Shown here: one piece after another, positions 1-7,086 of the stretch | Layout of the letters: the number at the start of each line of letters is the position of its first letter | How positions within the stretch are numbered: position 1 is the stretch's first letter | DNA from: JBDREF01 sp043820045 | GTDB lineage: Bacteria; Planctomycetota; Phycisphaerae; Sedimentisphaerales; Anaerobacaceae | DNA length: 12,233 nucleotides | Reading direction: 5' to 3' | Assembly: GCA_043820045.1 (NCBI GenBank) | Contig: JBDREF010000008.1 | Location: forward strand, 1 to 12,233 | Made by a program: the position numbers and the translations under genes | Notes under the pieces: generated by a model | Databases searched by the model: none | The model's input: only the letters and a program-made list of their open reading frames with translations | Told to the model about the DNA's origin: nothing

Positions 1-1332
1 AACCGGGTTTCGAGAAGTAAGCATGGGATTGCCGGGATTATTTGTGCTGTCAGGTGCGTCACCGAGATCAGTCTTGCTCGAAACGATTACCTGCCCCTGA
101 CAACTGACGTTCAGGATTCCCTGGCCTTTCGCGGAGCCGTAACCGCCGACCTCGATCAGGTACTGGCTGCCTGAAACTGCGGCAAAGGTGATTTCCGACT
201 GATAGGCAGAGCCGGAGTCATCGTTGCATTCGATCAAATTGCCCGCTGTCGGGTAGCAGGTGCTACCCTCATAGACCGCGAGCATTGTGTCATAACTGCT
301 CCCAAGAAGGCTGACCGTGACGTCACCCGTGCAAGAGGCGGTGTAGGAGTACCAGATGTTCGGGCTGGTCATGCAGTGACCGGGGCCGTCGAACGTCGCA
401 TCTGTGGTGTTGAACGCCAGGTCCGTCACATCGCCGATGGGTTTGGCGCCAGTGCAGTCGTCCTGGGAGGACGGCGGACCGGACTGGCCCACGCAACTGA
501 TGTTCAGTACGCCCTCGCCTGTCGCCGAACCATAGCCGCCAATCTCGACCAGATACTGGCTGCCGGCGATTGCTGCAAAGGTCACTTCGGACTGATAACC
601 GGAACCGAAGTCATCGTTACACTCGATCAAACGGCCGGATGTCGGGTTGCACTCGCCCCCATCATAGACTGCGAGCTTCGTGTCATAGCTGCTCCCAAGG
701 AGGCTGACGGTGGCATCGCCGGTGCATGTGGCAGTATAGCGGTACCACATATTCGGGCTGGTCACGCAGAGGCCCGGGCCGTCGAACGTAGCGGTCCTGG
801 TGTCGAACGGCAGATCCGTTACATTGCCACCCGGCTGTGTATTAGAGCATTTGTCCTTTACAGCCGAAGGACCTGACTGCCCGGCACAAGTGATACTCAG
901 CAAGCCCGTATTGACCGCGGAGTTATGACCGCCTATTTCGATCAGGTACTTGTTGCTGGCGATAGCGGCAAAAGTAATCTGAGATTGGAGAGACGTGCCG
1001 AAATTGTTATTGGCCTCAATCAGATCGCTCGACGCCGGGTTACAGTCGCCCCCGTTGTAGATAGCAAGCTCGGTGTCAAAATCGCTGCCAGACAGACTGA
1101 CCGTGACATTGCCGGTACACGAGGCCGTATAGCGATACCAGATGTTTGGCCCGTATACGTAATGGCCTGGACCGTCGAATGTTGCACCTCTGGTGTCGAA
1201 CTCCAGGTTCATTACCTCACCAACCGACACGGCATCCTGACAATCGTTGTTGGATGGCTGTCCTACGGAGATCGCAGAGGGGATGGTTATTGCCAAAACA
1301 AAACAGAACTGTGAGATCATTTTCCTAAACAT
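1..1332 (-). CDS. Secreted protein with three tandem 131-residue beta-rich (PPC-like) repeats; C-terminus outside the window
   Basis: This minus-strand frame is open from ATG at 1332 to the window edge (444 codons, no stop), so the protein is incomplete. The start is fixed by GGAAGG six bases upstream. Residues 1-24 form a signal peptide (basic MFRK, hydrophobic core). Three tandem units follow, beginning at C31, C162 and C293, exactly 131 residues apart. Each holds NIWYRYTA or a variant, SCTG, VTVSLxGSxxDTxLAxY, NDD-like acidic residues, QSxxTFAA, YLIExGG and a terminal LxxxC. This pattern resembles pre-peptidase C-terminal (PPC)-type beta-sandwich domains of secreted bacterial proteins; the family call is by eye. 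Near the edge comes DLGDAPDS (residues 422-429), a motif I know from large extracellular proteins of planctomycetes and relatives. The likely place is cell surface or medium; ligand unknown. Repeats 2 and 3 are clearly closer to each other than to repeat 1. Plus-strand ORFs opposite this gene look like shadows. Confidence 0.85.
   Translation of the reverse strand, partial: MFRKMISQFCFVLAITIPSAISVGQPSNNDCQDAVSVGEVMNLEFDTRGATFDGPGHYVYGPNIWYRYTASCTGNVTVSLSGSDFDTELAIYNGGDCNPASSDLIEANNNFGTSLQSQITFAAIASNKYLIEIGGHNSAVNTGLLSITCAGQSGPSAVKDKCSNTQPGGNVTDLPFDTRTATFDGPGLCVTSPNMWYRYTATCTGDATVSLLGSSYDTKLAVYDGGECNPTSGRLIECNDDFGSGYQSEVTFAAIAGSQYLVEIGGYGSATGEGVLNISCVGQSGPPSSQDDCTGAKPIGDVTDLAFNTTDATFDGPGHCMTSPNIWYSYTASCTGDVTVSLLGSSYDTMLAVYEGSTCYPTAGNLIECNDDSGSAYQSEITFAAVSGSQYLIEVGGYGSAKGQGILNVSCQGQVIVSSKTDLGDAPDSTNNPGNPMLTSRNPV
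70..1248 (-). repeat. Three tandem 393-bp coding repeats
   Basis: In the minus-strand gene, three units of exactly 393 bp (131 codons) follow without gaps, approximately 1248-856, 855-463 and 462-70. Units 2 and 3 share long stretches, such as the codons for SLLGSSYDT and LIECNDD, which suggests the later duplication. Unit 1 is more diverged. Units 2 and 3 each have six cysteines. Unit 1 has four, lacking the two at Y58 and A107 that correspond to C189/C238 and C320/C369. Confidence 0.85.
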
Positions 1333-1917
1333 AATAGTCCTTCCAAGAATGCAACCAAAATTAACACCACTTTCTACCTCCTCAGACACCCCTTTAGGTC
1401 GCCTGCAGAGGCATAAATACGTTCACGCATAACCCATCTTTACGCAGATCTGTAAATCAGTACCACCTGACTTATCAGATGTAACGCTTTTTTTTATATT
1501 GATACCTTGCGCTTGATCGGACTCTTCAGCGGATGAATCTGAGCCGGTGGCACAGAAAGCCTTCTTACCGACCCCGCGCTTTCTGCAATTTCTTTCGGCT
1601 TTCTTCCGGGACCTCTTAAGGACTATTTCGAAGAATTCGCCTGCTCAATCTGCTCAGGACGGCGTCTTGGGAGGTCGAAAATCGTGATTTCTGCTATGAT
1701 GATGCCGGTCCCGACAGATCGTTCATCCCACCGCAGCAGCTAATCCGCAGCCGGGCAGATGCCTAACGAACCCCGCGGATAGTGTGACGCACGCCGGGAA
1801 GACTCAGATTTTGATGTATATCTACGGGGATTGGGCCTCAAGTGAAATCCTGAGTGCCCTATTTACCCAGACGGGCATTGCAAGCGGGTATATACTTACA
1901 TAACTGTTTTCTAAAAA
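1333..1917. other. Non-coding stretch between the minus-strand repeat gene and the tRNA-fragment ORF
   Basis: No credible gene is seen on either strand. The right-hand promoter of the minus-strand gene should lie here, but I found no convincing -35/-10 pair on that strand; a T-rich tract sits at 1489-1497. A perfect 8-bp inverted repeat, CAGAAAGC (1553-1560) with GCTTTCTG (1578-1585), has a 17-nt spacer. On the plus strand TGCTATGAT (1692-1700) looks like an extended -10 element but lacks a good -35 and has no gene close downstream. Confidence 0.6.
1380..1411 (-). promoter_or_regulatory. Hairpin in the 5' leader of the minus-strand repeat protein
   Basis: Read on the minus strand, CCTC (1411-1408) pairs with GAGG (1383-1380). 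The inner AGGCGACC and GGGTGTCT pair with two G-T wobbles and one mismatch around a TAAAG loop, with a three-base bulge. It lies about 50 nt before the start codon. I do not recognise it as a known riboswitch. It may be a leader structure or chance. Confidence 0.25.
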
Positions 1918-2235
1918 ATGACTTGTGACGGTCAAGAATGGAGGTGGGGGGATTCGAACCCAAAACGTACCGAAACAGAACCTCTATACATCGGTAGCAA
2001 TTCTGCAACAGATTGCAGCGAGAAGCTGTTAGAAGGCGGTTCTGAAGAACAGAGTCATAACAGTTCCGAACACTTCAACACACTTTCACGACACGAATTT
2101 GGTGCGAATATGGTGCGCGAGGATGGTAACGATCCGGAGTTGGCTCAAATAATGGCCGTGTGGCCGGGACTTCCGGAGCATATCAAGGCGGCAATCAAAG
2201 CGTTGGTTCAAACATATAACAAGAGAGTTGAATGA
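1918..2235 (+). CDS. Small ORF reading through the tRNA fragment; possible integrase-associated tail
   Basis: A 105-codon ORF. A TAA lies two codons before the ATG, so it cannot extend upstream in frame. No good Shine-Dalgarno is seen. Its first third (EWRWGDSNPK) is the translation of the reverse strand of the tRNA 3' fragment, as often happens where integrase reading frames end at an attachment site. The last 37 residues (from DPELAQIMAVWPGLPEHIKA) form an amphipathic helical segment resembling short conserved tails I associate with ORFs near planctomycete integrases; this is from memory. No recombinase catalytic residues occur in the window, so it is probably the end of a lost element. M65 is an alternative internal start. 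The stop overlaps the next small ORF by ATGA. Confidence 0.35.
   Translation: MTCDGQEWRWGDSNPKRTETEPLYIGSNSATDCSEKLLEGGSEEQSHNSSEHFNTLSRHEFGANMVREDGNDPELAQIMAVWPGLPEHIKAAIKALVQTYNKRVE
1939..1961 (-). other. tRNA 3'-end fragment (T-loop to acceptor), candidate att scar
   Basis: On the minus strand this reads GGGTTCGAATCC followed by CCCC and ACCTCCA. That is the canonical T-loop (TTCGAAT, with G53 and C61 beside it) followed by what looks like a tRNA or tmRNA acceptor strand. Only three T-stem pairs form; the outer two are mismatched. No matching 5' acceptor (GGAGGTGG) occurs in the next 100 nt or at tmRNA distance, so no complete RNA gene is present. Isolated 3' tRNA ends are typical of tyrosine-recombinase attachment sites, where an integrating element carries a copy of the tRNA end. 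Chance similarity is possible but unlikely given the conserved loop and its setting. Confidence 0.55.
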
Positions 2236-2348
2236 TGCAGAAAGCAACCATGAATGCCATTGATGTCCGCGAAGGTATCGCGGCAGAGACAGAGACCGAA
2301 ACGGACGAGCTTGGCAAAGAAGAGCAGAAAAGCAGGTTCAGGGAGTAA
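2232..2348 (+). CDS. 38-residue hypothetical ORF overlapping the preceding ORF
   Basis: ATG at 2232 overlaps the previous stop in the four bases ATGA, the usual sign of translational coupling; a second ATG follows directly. The product begins MMQKATMNAIDVREG and ends in a charged, Glu/Thr/Lys-rich stretch (ETETETDE and KEEQKSRFRE). There is no signal peptide or membrane segment, and I do not recognise it. It could be the truncated N-terminus of a gene lost on excision of an element. Being short and low in complexity, it may not be expressed. Confidence 0.25.
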   Translation: MMQKATMNAIDVREGIAAETETETDELGKEEQKSRFRE

Positions 2349-2674
2349 GGTTCTGAACGAGTTATGCGACGTGAACGGATGCATACAGCCGACTCTTTTG
2401 GGCTGGCGCCTCTACCGGCGTGCACCCATAAGTGAACGGCTCCAATAGAGCCCGTCCATCGGCTGAAAATAGGACCAGGTTCTGGTCGCCATGACCCCGC
2501 GGAGTTCATGCAACCAGCACGCCCTGTGCGAAGGACCTGACCGGCGCGGTGAAGGCAGGAATGCGACCGGATAGTGGCATCCAGGACCAGGGTCGAGCCG
2601 TGAAAGGATTCCTTGTAAGCAGCACCGGCTGGCTACCGGAATCAAGGAATTTATTAACACTTGCTTAGATGGAA
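2349..2674. other. GC-rich, hairpin-rich non-coding stretch upstream of the efflux operon
   Basis: No convincing ORF: the frames here lack ribosome sites and family resemblance. Several perfect inverted repeats occur: GACCAG-GTT-CTGGTC (2473-2487), CATGA and TCATG (2490-2510) and ATTCCTTG/CAAGGAAT (2608-2650). The density of stems suggests a structured RNA or a remnant of a mobile element. I checked for the conserved cores of RNase P RNA, tmRNA, cobalamin riboswitch and group II intron domain V and saw none that fit. Confidence 0.4.
2608..2650 (+). other. Stem-loop ATTCCTTG ... CAAGGAAT
   Basis: A perfect 8-bp stem encloses a 27-nt loop that holds a further CCGG/CCGG pairing. The plus-strand 3' side continues TTATTAAC, so the site has some resemblance to an intrinsic terminator that would insulate the efflux promoter 25 bp downstream. 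The T-run is poor and the loop long, so a terminator role is unproven. Confidence 0.3.
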
Positions 2675-2703
2675 TTGGACTGCACGGGGCGTTCTGATAT
2701 AAT
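2675..2703 (+). promoter_or_regulatory. sigma70-type promoter of the efflux operon
   Basis: TTGGAC at 2675-2680, a 17-bp spacer, and a perfect TATAAT at 2698-2703 that is also extended by TG one base upstream (TGATATAAT). The expected start of transcription is near 2710, giving a leader of about 46 nt before the adaptor gene at 2756. This is the best promoter match in the window. Confidence 0.75.
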
Positions 2704-2731
2704 GTCAAGTGGGAATCCGCCCTCATATCGG

Positions 2732-2741
2732 TAACCGGTTA
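2732..2741. promoter_or_regulatory. 10-bp palindrome TAACCGGTTA, possible operator
   Basis: A perfect 10-bp palindrome lies between the predicted transcription start and the Shine-Dalgarno of the efflux operon, where a local repressor often binds. No regulator gene is adjacent, and a palindrome of this size can occur by chance. Confidence 0.25.
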
Positions 2742-2755
2742 TTTGGGGACGATTA

Positions 2756-3967
2756 ATGAAAAAGCTCTTGTTGCTTTTGCTCATTCTGGCCATCGGCGGG
2801 ATGGCCGGCTTGGGCTTGTACCAGCGGCTCAGCGGCTCGGACGTTGTAATAAAGCCGGGGCGGGCCGCCGTTGCGGTGGCTGTGGAGACCCGGCCTATTG
2901 GCAAGGGTACTATTTGCGATATCGGGGTGTTCACCGGTTCTCTGGAGCCAAAGTCGCAGTTTGTCGTTGCCCCAAAAGTCGCGGGCTGGCTCAAAGAATT
3001 ACTCGTCGATGTCGGCGATACGGTTACCCGCAATCAGGTTATTGCCGTTCTGGATGACGAGGAGTTCGCTCAGGAGGTTGAACAGGCCCGGGCCGAGTTG
3101 CAGGTCGCCAAAGCGAACGCCGCAAACTGTGCCACCGATCTCGATATCGCCAAGCGCGAATACGAAAGGGCAAAGGCGCTCCGTGAAAAGCAGATCGCGT
3201 CGGCTTCGGAACTGGACGTCTCTGAGGCGGCATTCAACGCCTGCGAGACGAGGCACAAGGTTTCACTGGCCCAGGTGACCCAGAAAGAAGCGGCTCTGAA
3301 AACGGCCATGGTTCGGCTTTCCTACACCACGGTCCAGGCCTTTTGGGAAGAGGGGGATCAAGCGAAGGTAGTAGGTGAACGCTTTGTGGACGAAGGTTCC
3401 CTGCTTCAGATGAATGAGCCCATTGTCTCGATTCTCCAGAACAATCCGCTGACGGCGGTCGTTTATGTCATTGAAAGAGACTACCCGAAGATTACGATAG
3501 GCCAGCAGGCTATTGTGACCACCGATGCCTACCCGCGCAGAACGTTTGCCGGCGGTATCACCCGAATCGCGCCGCTACTGAAGGAAAGCAGCCGCCAGGC
3601 GAGGGTGGAAGTGGAGGTGCCGAATCCCGATCTCCTGCTCAGGCCGGGAATGTTTGTAAGGGCCAGAGTCGAATTCGCCAGACATGATAACGCCACGCTG
3701 ATCCCGCTGCCGGCACTGGTCAAAAGAGACGATAAAGAGGGTATTTTCATCGCCGACATGCAGAATCACAAGGCCCTTTTTGTCCCAGTGACGACCGGTA
3801 TAATCAGCGGCGAGCTGATCGAAATCACAGATCCGGAGATTTCAGGCCTCGCGATCACGATGGGTAATCATCTTCTGGAAGACGGTTCCGATATTACGAT
3901 GCCCGATAGCGAGTCCTCCCATGAGCCCGGGCCTGCCACGGGCGCCAGGTCAGGAGATTCGCGATGA
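2756..3967 (+). CDS. RND efflux periplasmic adaptor (membrane fusion protein)
   Basis: A 403-residue adaptor that would bridge the RND pump and the outer-membrane channel of a tripartite exporter. GGGGA six bases upstream of ATG 2756 sets the start. Residues 2-22 form a hydrophobic signal or anchor helix with no lipobox, so it is probably inner-membrane anchored. The first half-lipoyl motif is around 68-100 (VVAPKVAGWLKELLVDVGDTV). An alpha-helical hairpin rich in Ala/Glu/Lys spans about 103-190, the second half-lipoyl segment about 205-230 and a beta-barrel about 232-308 (ending LRPGMFVRARVEF), followed by a membrane-proximal domain to about 385. The last 20 residues are a polar tail. Length and order fit the HlyD/AcrA adaptor family. 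The stop overlaps the pump gene by ATGA, supporting co-translation. The substrate cannot be deduced. Confidence 0.92.
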   Translation: MKKLLLLLLILAIGGMAGLGLYQRLSGSDVVIKPGRAAVAVAVETRPIGKGTICDIGVFTGSLEPKSQFVVAPKVAGWLKELLVDVGDTVTRNQVIAVLDDEEFAQEVEQARAELQVAKANAANCATDLDIAKREYERAKALREKQIASASELDVSEAAFNACETRHKVSLAQVTQKEAALKTAMVRLSYTTVQAFWEEGDQAKVVGERFVDEGSLLQMNEPIVSILQNNPLTAVVYVIERDYPKITIGQQAIVTTDAYPRRTFAGGITRIAPLLKESSRQARVEVEVPNPDLLLRPGMFVRARVEFARHDNATLIPLPALVKRDDKEGIFIADMQNHKALFVPVTTGIISGELIEITDPEISGLAITMGNHLLEDGSDITMPDSESSHEPGPATGARSGDSR

Positions 3968-6900
3968 GAGTTTCACGCTTCGCCGTACACCGTCCCATTT
4001 TCACGATCATGGTGGTCTTGATGGTCCTGCTTCTGGGCGCAATCTCGCTGTTGCGGCTGCCCATAGACCTGATGCCTGACATTTCCTACCCGACGCTGAG
4101 CATCTCGTGTTCGTATGAGAACGCCGGTCCAGAGGAAATCGAGGAGCTGATTGCCCGGCCGATCGAGCAGGCGGTCAGCGCCGTGCCGGGAGTCGAGGAG
4201 CTGACCTCAACGTCGGTCGAGGGCCAGGGTACGGTCAGAGTGAAATTTGCCTGGGGAACGGACTTGGATGCCGCCGCGAATGACATCCGCGACCGCCTGG
4301 ACCGGATTATTGACCATTTGCCGGAAGACGCGGAGCGGCCCTCACTTCGCAAATACGATCTCGCCAGCTTCTCGATATTGAGCCTCGGCGCCTCGAGCAA
4401 TCTGGACCCGGTACAGACCCGGCAGATTATCGAAGACCAGGTGCAGTATCGGCTCGAGCGTGTTCCGGGCGTAGCGGCCGTCCTTATCCGGGGAGGCCTT
4501 GACCGCGAGATACACGTTGCTCTCGACCCGGCCAAGATCAACGCGCTGGCGATACCGCTCGAATCCATTATTGCGCGTATCCGGGAGGGAAACGTAAACA
4601 TTCCAGCCGGAACGATCGAGAAAGGCAATTTCGAGATTACCGTCAGAACGCCGGGAGAATATACCGACCTCAAGCAGCTTCAGGATACCGTGATCGCCAT
4701 CAGGCACGGCGCGCCCATACAGTTGAGGGAAATCGCCCTCGTGGAAGATTCGTGGCAGAAAATCACGAGAATCGTCCGGGTCAATGGCGTGCCGGGGATC
4801 TGGCTGTCCGTTTACAAGCAGTCCGGTAAGAACACCGTCGAAGTCGCGCGCGCCGCACTCGCCGAACTCGAGCGCATCAACCGCGACATACCGCAGATAA
4901 AGATCATACCCATTATCGATACCTCCGATTATATTGTGCGCTCCATCACCAACGTCGGTACGTCCGCGATCTATGGCGGTCTGCTTGCCATCTTTGTGCT
5001 GCTGTTGTTTCTTCGCAATTTCCGCAGTACCGTCGTTATCGCCACGGCTATCCCTGTTTCGATCATTGCGACCTTTGCCCTGTTGTACTTCGGCCATGCC
5101 ACGCTCAATATCATGACACTCGGCGGCCTGGCCCTGGGAATCGGCATGCTGGTCGATAATTCAATCGTCGTGCTCGAGAACATTTTTCGCATGAGAGAAT
5201 CGGGCGATGAGCTGGAACACGCGGCCGTCAATGGAGCCGAGGAAGTCACTGCGGCTGTGATCGCCAGCACACTGACGACGCTGGTGGTCTTTCTGCCGCT
5301 GGTCTTTGTCAGAGGAATGTCCGGCGTCATGTTCAAGCAGCTCTCAATCGTGGTCAGTTTCTCGCTGCTGTGCTCGCTTGCCGTGGCCCTGACCGTCGTC
5401 CCGATGCTGTCGGCCCGTATCCTTCCGGCAGCACAGATCGAGGACAAGTTCAAACACACGTTTCGCGGAAGGGTGTTCGAAATGAGCGGGCGGTTCTCCA
5501 AATCTCTGGAGGACGGATACAAAAAATTCCTGCACTTCGCTCTGGCGAATCGTGCCTTCGTTGTGCTTATTGCCGTGCTGCTTCTGACGGCCAGCTTGCT
5601 GATCACACCGTATATCGGCGTCGAGCTGATGCCCGGTACGGACGAGGGGGTGGTTCGAGTCGAGGCCGAGATGGCTGTCGGCACAAGGCTGAGTCTGCTG
5701 GATGAAAAATTCAGGGTGATCGAGAACATCGTCAACGAGTCAGTCCCTGAGATCAGGTGCACTGTGACGAACGTTGGAGGCTCGCGGTGGCACGGATCGG
5801 GCGGCCACACGGGAGATGTTCGTATTTCGCTGAAGCCTCAGTCCGAGAGAAGCAGGTCGAGCGAGCAGATCGCAGCAGAGCTGCGAGCCAGGTTGAGCAA
5901 GGTGCCGGGTATGATTGTCCGAACGCGAGCCGACCAGGGCCTGTTTGTCTTTCGCCTGGGTACACAAGGCGCGGACAAAGTCCAGGTTGAAATTCGCGGC
6001 CACGACCTTGAGACGGCGGATCGTCTGGCCGCTCAGGTCAAAGATATCATCGAATCCCTCGATGGGATTACGGACGCCCGAGTCAGCCGGGAATCGGGCA
6101 ACCCCGAAGAGCTTGTCCTGATAGACCGCCAGAAGGCCGCCAATATGCACCTGACCGTCTCGAAGATAGCCAACGTTCTTCAGACGATTCTCTCGGGGAC
6201 CAGGGCCGGCTACTATCGTCAGGCCGGAGACGAGTATGCAATTCTTGTTAAGCTTCGGGATGCCGAGCAGATGGACCTCAGAGACATTCTCGATCTGACG
6301 ATAACCAACTCCGAAGGCGAGCCTGTCGTTCTCAGGAACGTGGTGACTGTCGGCCCCAGGAAGGGCCCCGTATTGATCGAACGAAAGAATCAGGAACGCT
6401 TCGTCAACATCTCCGCCGAAATAAGCGGCAGGGACATGGGCTCTGTTCTCTCGGAGTTGCAGGAACAGCTTAAACAGATTCCCGTACCGCCGGGCTTCAC
6501 AATCGGCTTTGGGGGCGATTACGAAGAGCAACAGAAGTCATTTCACGAGCTTCTGGTCAGTTGCATCTTGGCGCTCGTGCTTGTTTACATGGTTATGGCG
6601 TGCCAGTATGAGTCTTTGCGCGACCCCTTTGTCGTCATGTTTTCCGTGCCGCTGGCCGCGATCGGGGTAATTCTGATGCTCTTCCTGACCCGGACGACGT
6701 TCAATACACAATCTTTCATCGGGTGTATCATGCTGGAGGGGATTGTTGTCAACAATGCCATTCTTCTGGTTGACCAGACAAACCAGCTTCGTCGCAGGGC
6801 CGGTATGGCTATTCGTGAGGCCATCGAGGAGGCGGGCCGGAGGCGACTGCGCCCAATATTGATGACAGCCATGACGACCATCATCGGCCTGATACCCCTG

Positions 6901-7086
6901 GCGCTCGGCCTTGGCGAGGGTGGCGAGGCGCAAGCCCCTATGGCCAGGGCGGTCATAGGCGGCCTGCTTAGCTCGACTCTGATTACGCTCGTGTTTGTGC
7001 CGGTGGTGTATTCGGTTTTTGAGCGTCTGAAGCCGGGGACGGACTCTGGCCACAGAATGGATGCGGAAAATACAGTGCTTGGATGA
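3964..7086 (+). CDS. RND (HAE-1-type) inner-membrane efflux transporter
   Basis: 1040 residues, the usual length of AcrB-type pumps. TM1 lies at about 12-30, TM2-TM6 at about 335-485, TM7 at about 530-550 and TM8-TM12 at about 860-1017, with two large periplasmic porter loops between (30-335 and 550-860). Family signatures include RFAVHRPIF, the LPIDLMPDISYP segment after TM1, and GMLVDNSIVVLEN in TM4. It should use proton influx to export hydrophobic or amphiphilic compounds from the periplasm and inner membrane. TM4 carries D398-N399 where AcrB has D407-D408, and TM10 has N930-N931 where AcrB has K940-N. The same VDN/VNN combination is, as I recall, shared by an SwrC-like subgroup, so this is probably a subfamily trait rather than loss of function. 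Heavy-metal (CusA-type) signatures are absent. It overlaps both neighbours by four bases (ATGA at 3964 and 7083). Confidence 0.95.
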   Translation: MRVSRFAVHRPIFTIMVVLMVLLLGAISLLRLPIDLMPDISYPTLSISCSYENAGPEEIEELIARPIEQAVSAVPGVEELTSTSVEGQGTVRVKFAWGTDLDAAANDIRDRLDRIIDHLPEDAERPSLRKYDLASFSILSLGASSNLDPVQTRQIIEDQVQYRLERVPGVAAVLIRGGLDREIHVALDPAKINALAIPLESIIARIREGNVNIPAGTIEKGNFEITVRTPGEYTDLKQLQDTVIAIRHGAPIQLREIALVEDSWQKITRIVRVNGVPGIWLSVYKQSGKNTVEVARAALAELERINRDIPQIKIIPIIDTSDYIVRSITNVGTSAIYGGLLAIFVLLLFLRNFRSTVVIATAIPVSIIATFALLYFGHATLNIMTLGGLALGIGMLVDNSIVVLENIFRMRESGDELEHAAVNGAEEVTAAVIASTLTTLVVFLPLVFVRGMSGVMFKQLSIVVSFSLLCSLAVALTVVPMLSARILPAAQIEDKFKHTFRGRVFEMSGRFSKSLEDGYKKFLHFALANRAFVVLIAVLLLTASLLITPYIGVELMPGTDEGVVRVEAEMAVGTRLSLLDEKFRVIENIVNESVPEIRCTVTNVGGSRWHGSGGHTGDVRISLKPQSERSRSSEQIAAELRARLSKVPGMIVRTRADQGLFVFRLGTQGADKVQVEIRGHDLETADRLAAQVKDIIESLDGITDARVSRESGNPEELVLIDRQKAANMHLTVSKIANVLQTILSGTRAGYYRQAGDEYAILVKLRDAEQMDLRDILDLTITNSEGEPVVLRNVVTVGPRKGPVLIERKNQERFVNISAEISGRDMGSVLSELQEQLKQIPVPPGFTIGFGGDYEEQQKSFHELLVSCILALVLVYMVMACQYESLRDPFVVMFSVPLAAIGVILMLFLTRTTFNTQSFIGCIMLEGIVVNNAILLVDQTNQLRRRAGMAIREAIEEAGRRRLRPILMTAMTTIIGLIPLALGLGEGGEAQAPMARAVIGGLLSSTLITLVFVPVVYSVFERLKPGTDSGHRMDAENTVLG

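Noticed and set aside
376..1314. Plus-strand ORFs (166 and 129 codons) at the left end
   Set aside because: They lie opposite the 444-codon minus-strand gene that has a signal peptide, ribosome site and exact 393-bp repeats. Their similar lengths and shared motifs come from the repeats on the other strand.
1936..2300. A complete tRNA or tmRNA on the minus strand
   Set aside because: Only the T-loop and acceptor 3' strand are present. No 5' acceptor complementary to CCACCTCC, D-arm, anticodon arm or tag reading frame was found at tRNA or tmRNA distances.
2254..2448. 64-codon plus-strand ORF
   Set aside because: It overlaps the better placed ATGA-coupled ORF, has no Shine-Dalgarno and its Arg/Lys/Ser-rich product looks out of frame.
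2349..2650. Group II intron or RNase P RNA
   Set aside because: GAGCCGTG near 2595 recalls the start of intron domain V, but the matching 3' strand is absent and there is no intron reverse transcriptase. RNase P conserved blocks were not seen.
2412..3033. Overlapping minus-strand ORFs across the region before the efflux operon
   Set aside because: They have no ribosome sites or signature residues, and the right-hand one lies opposite the promoter and the adaptor gene.
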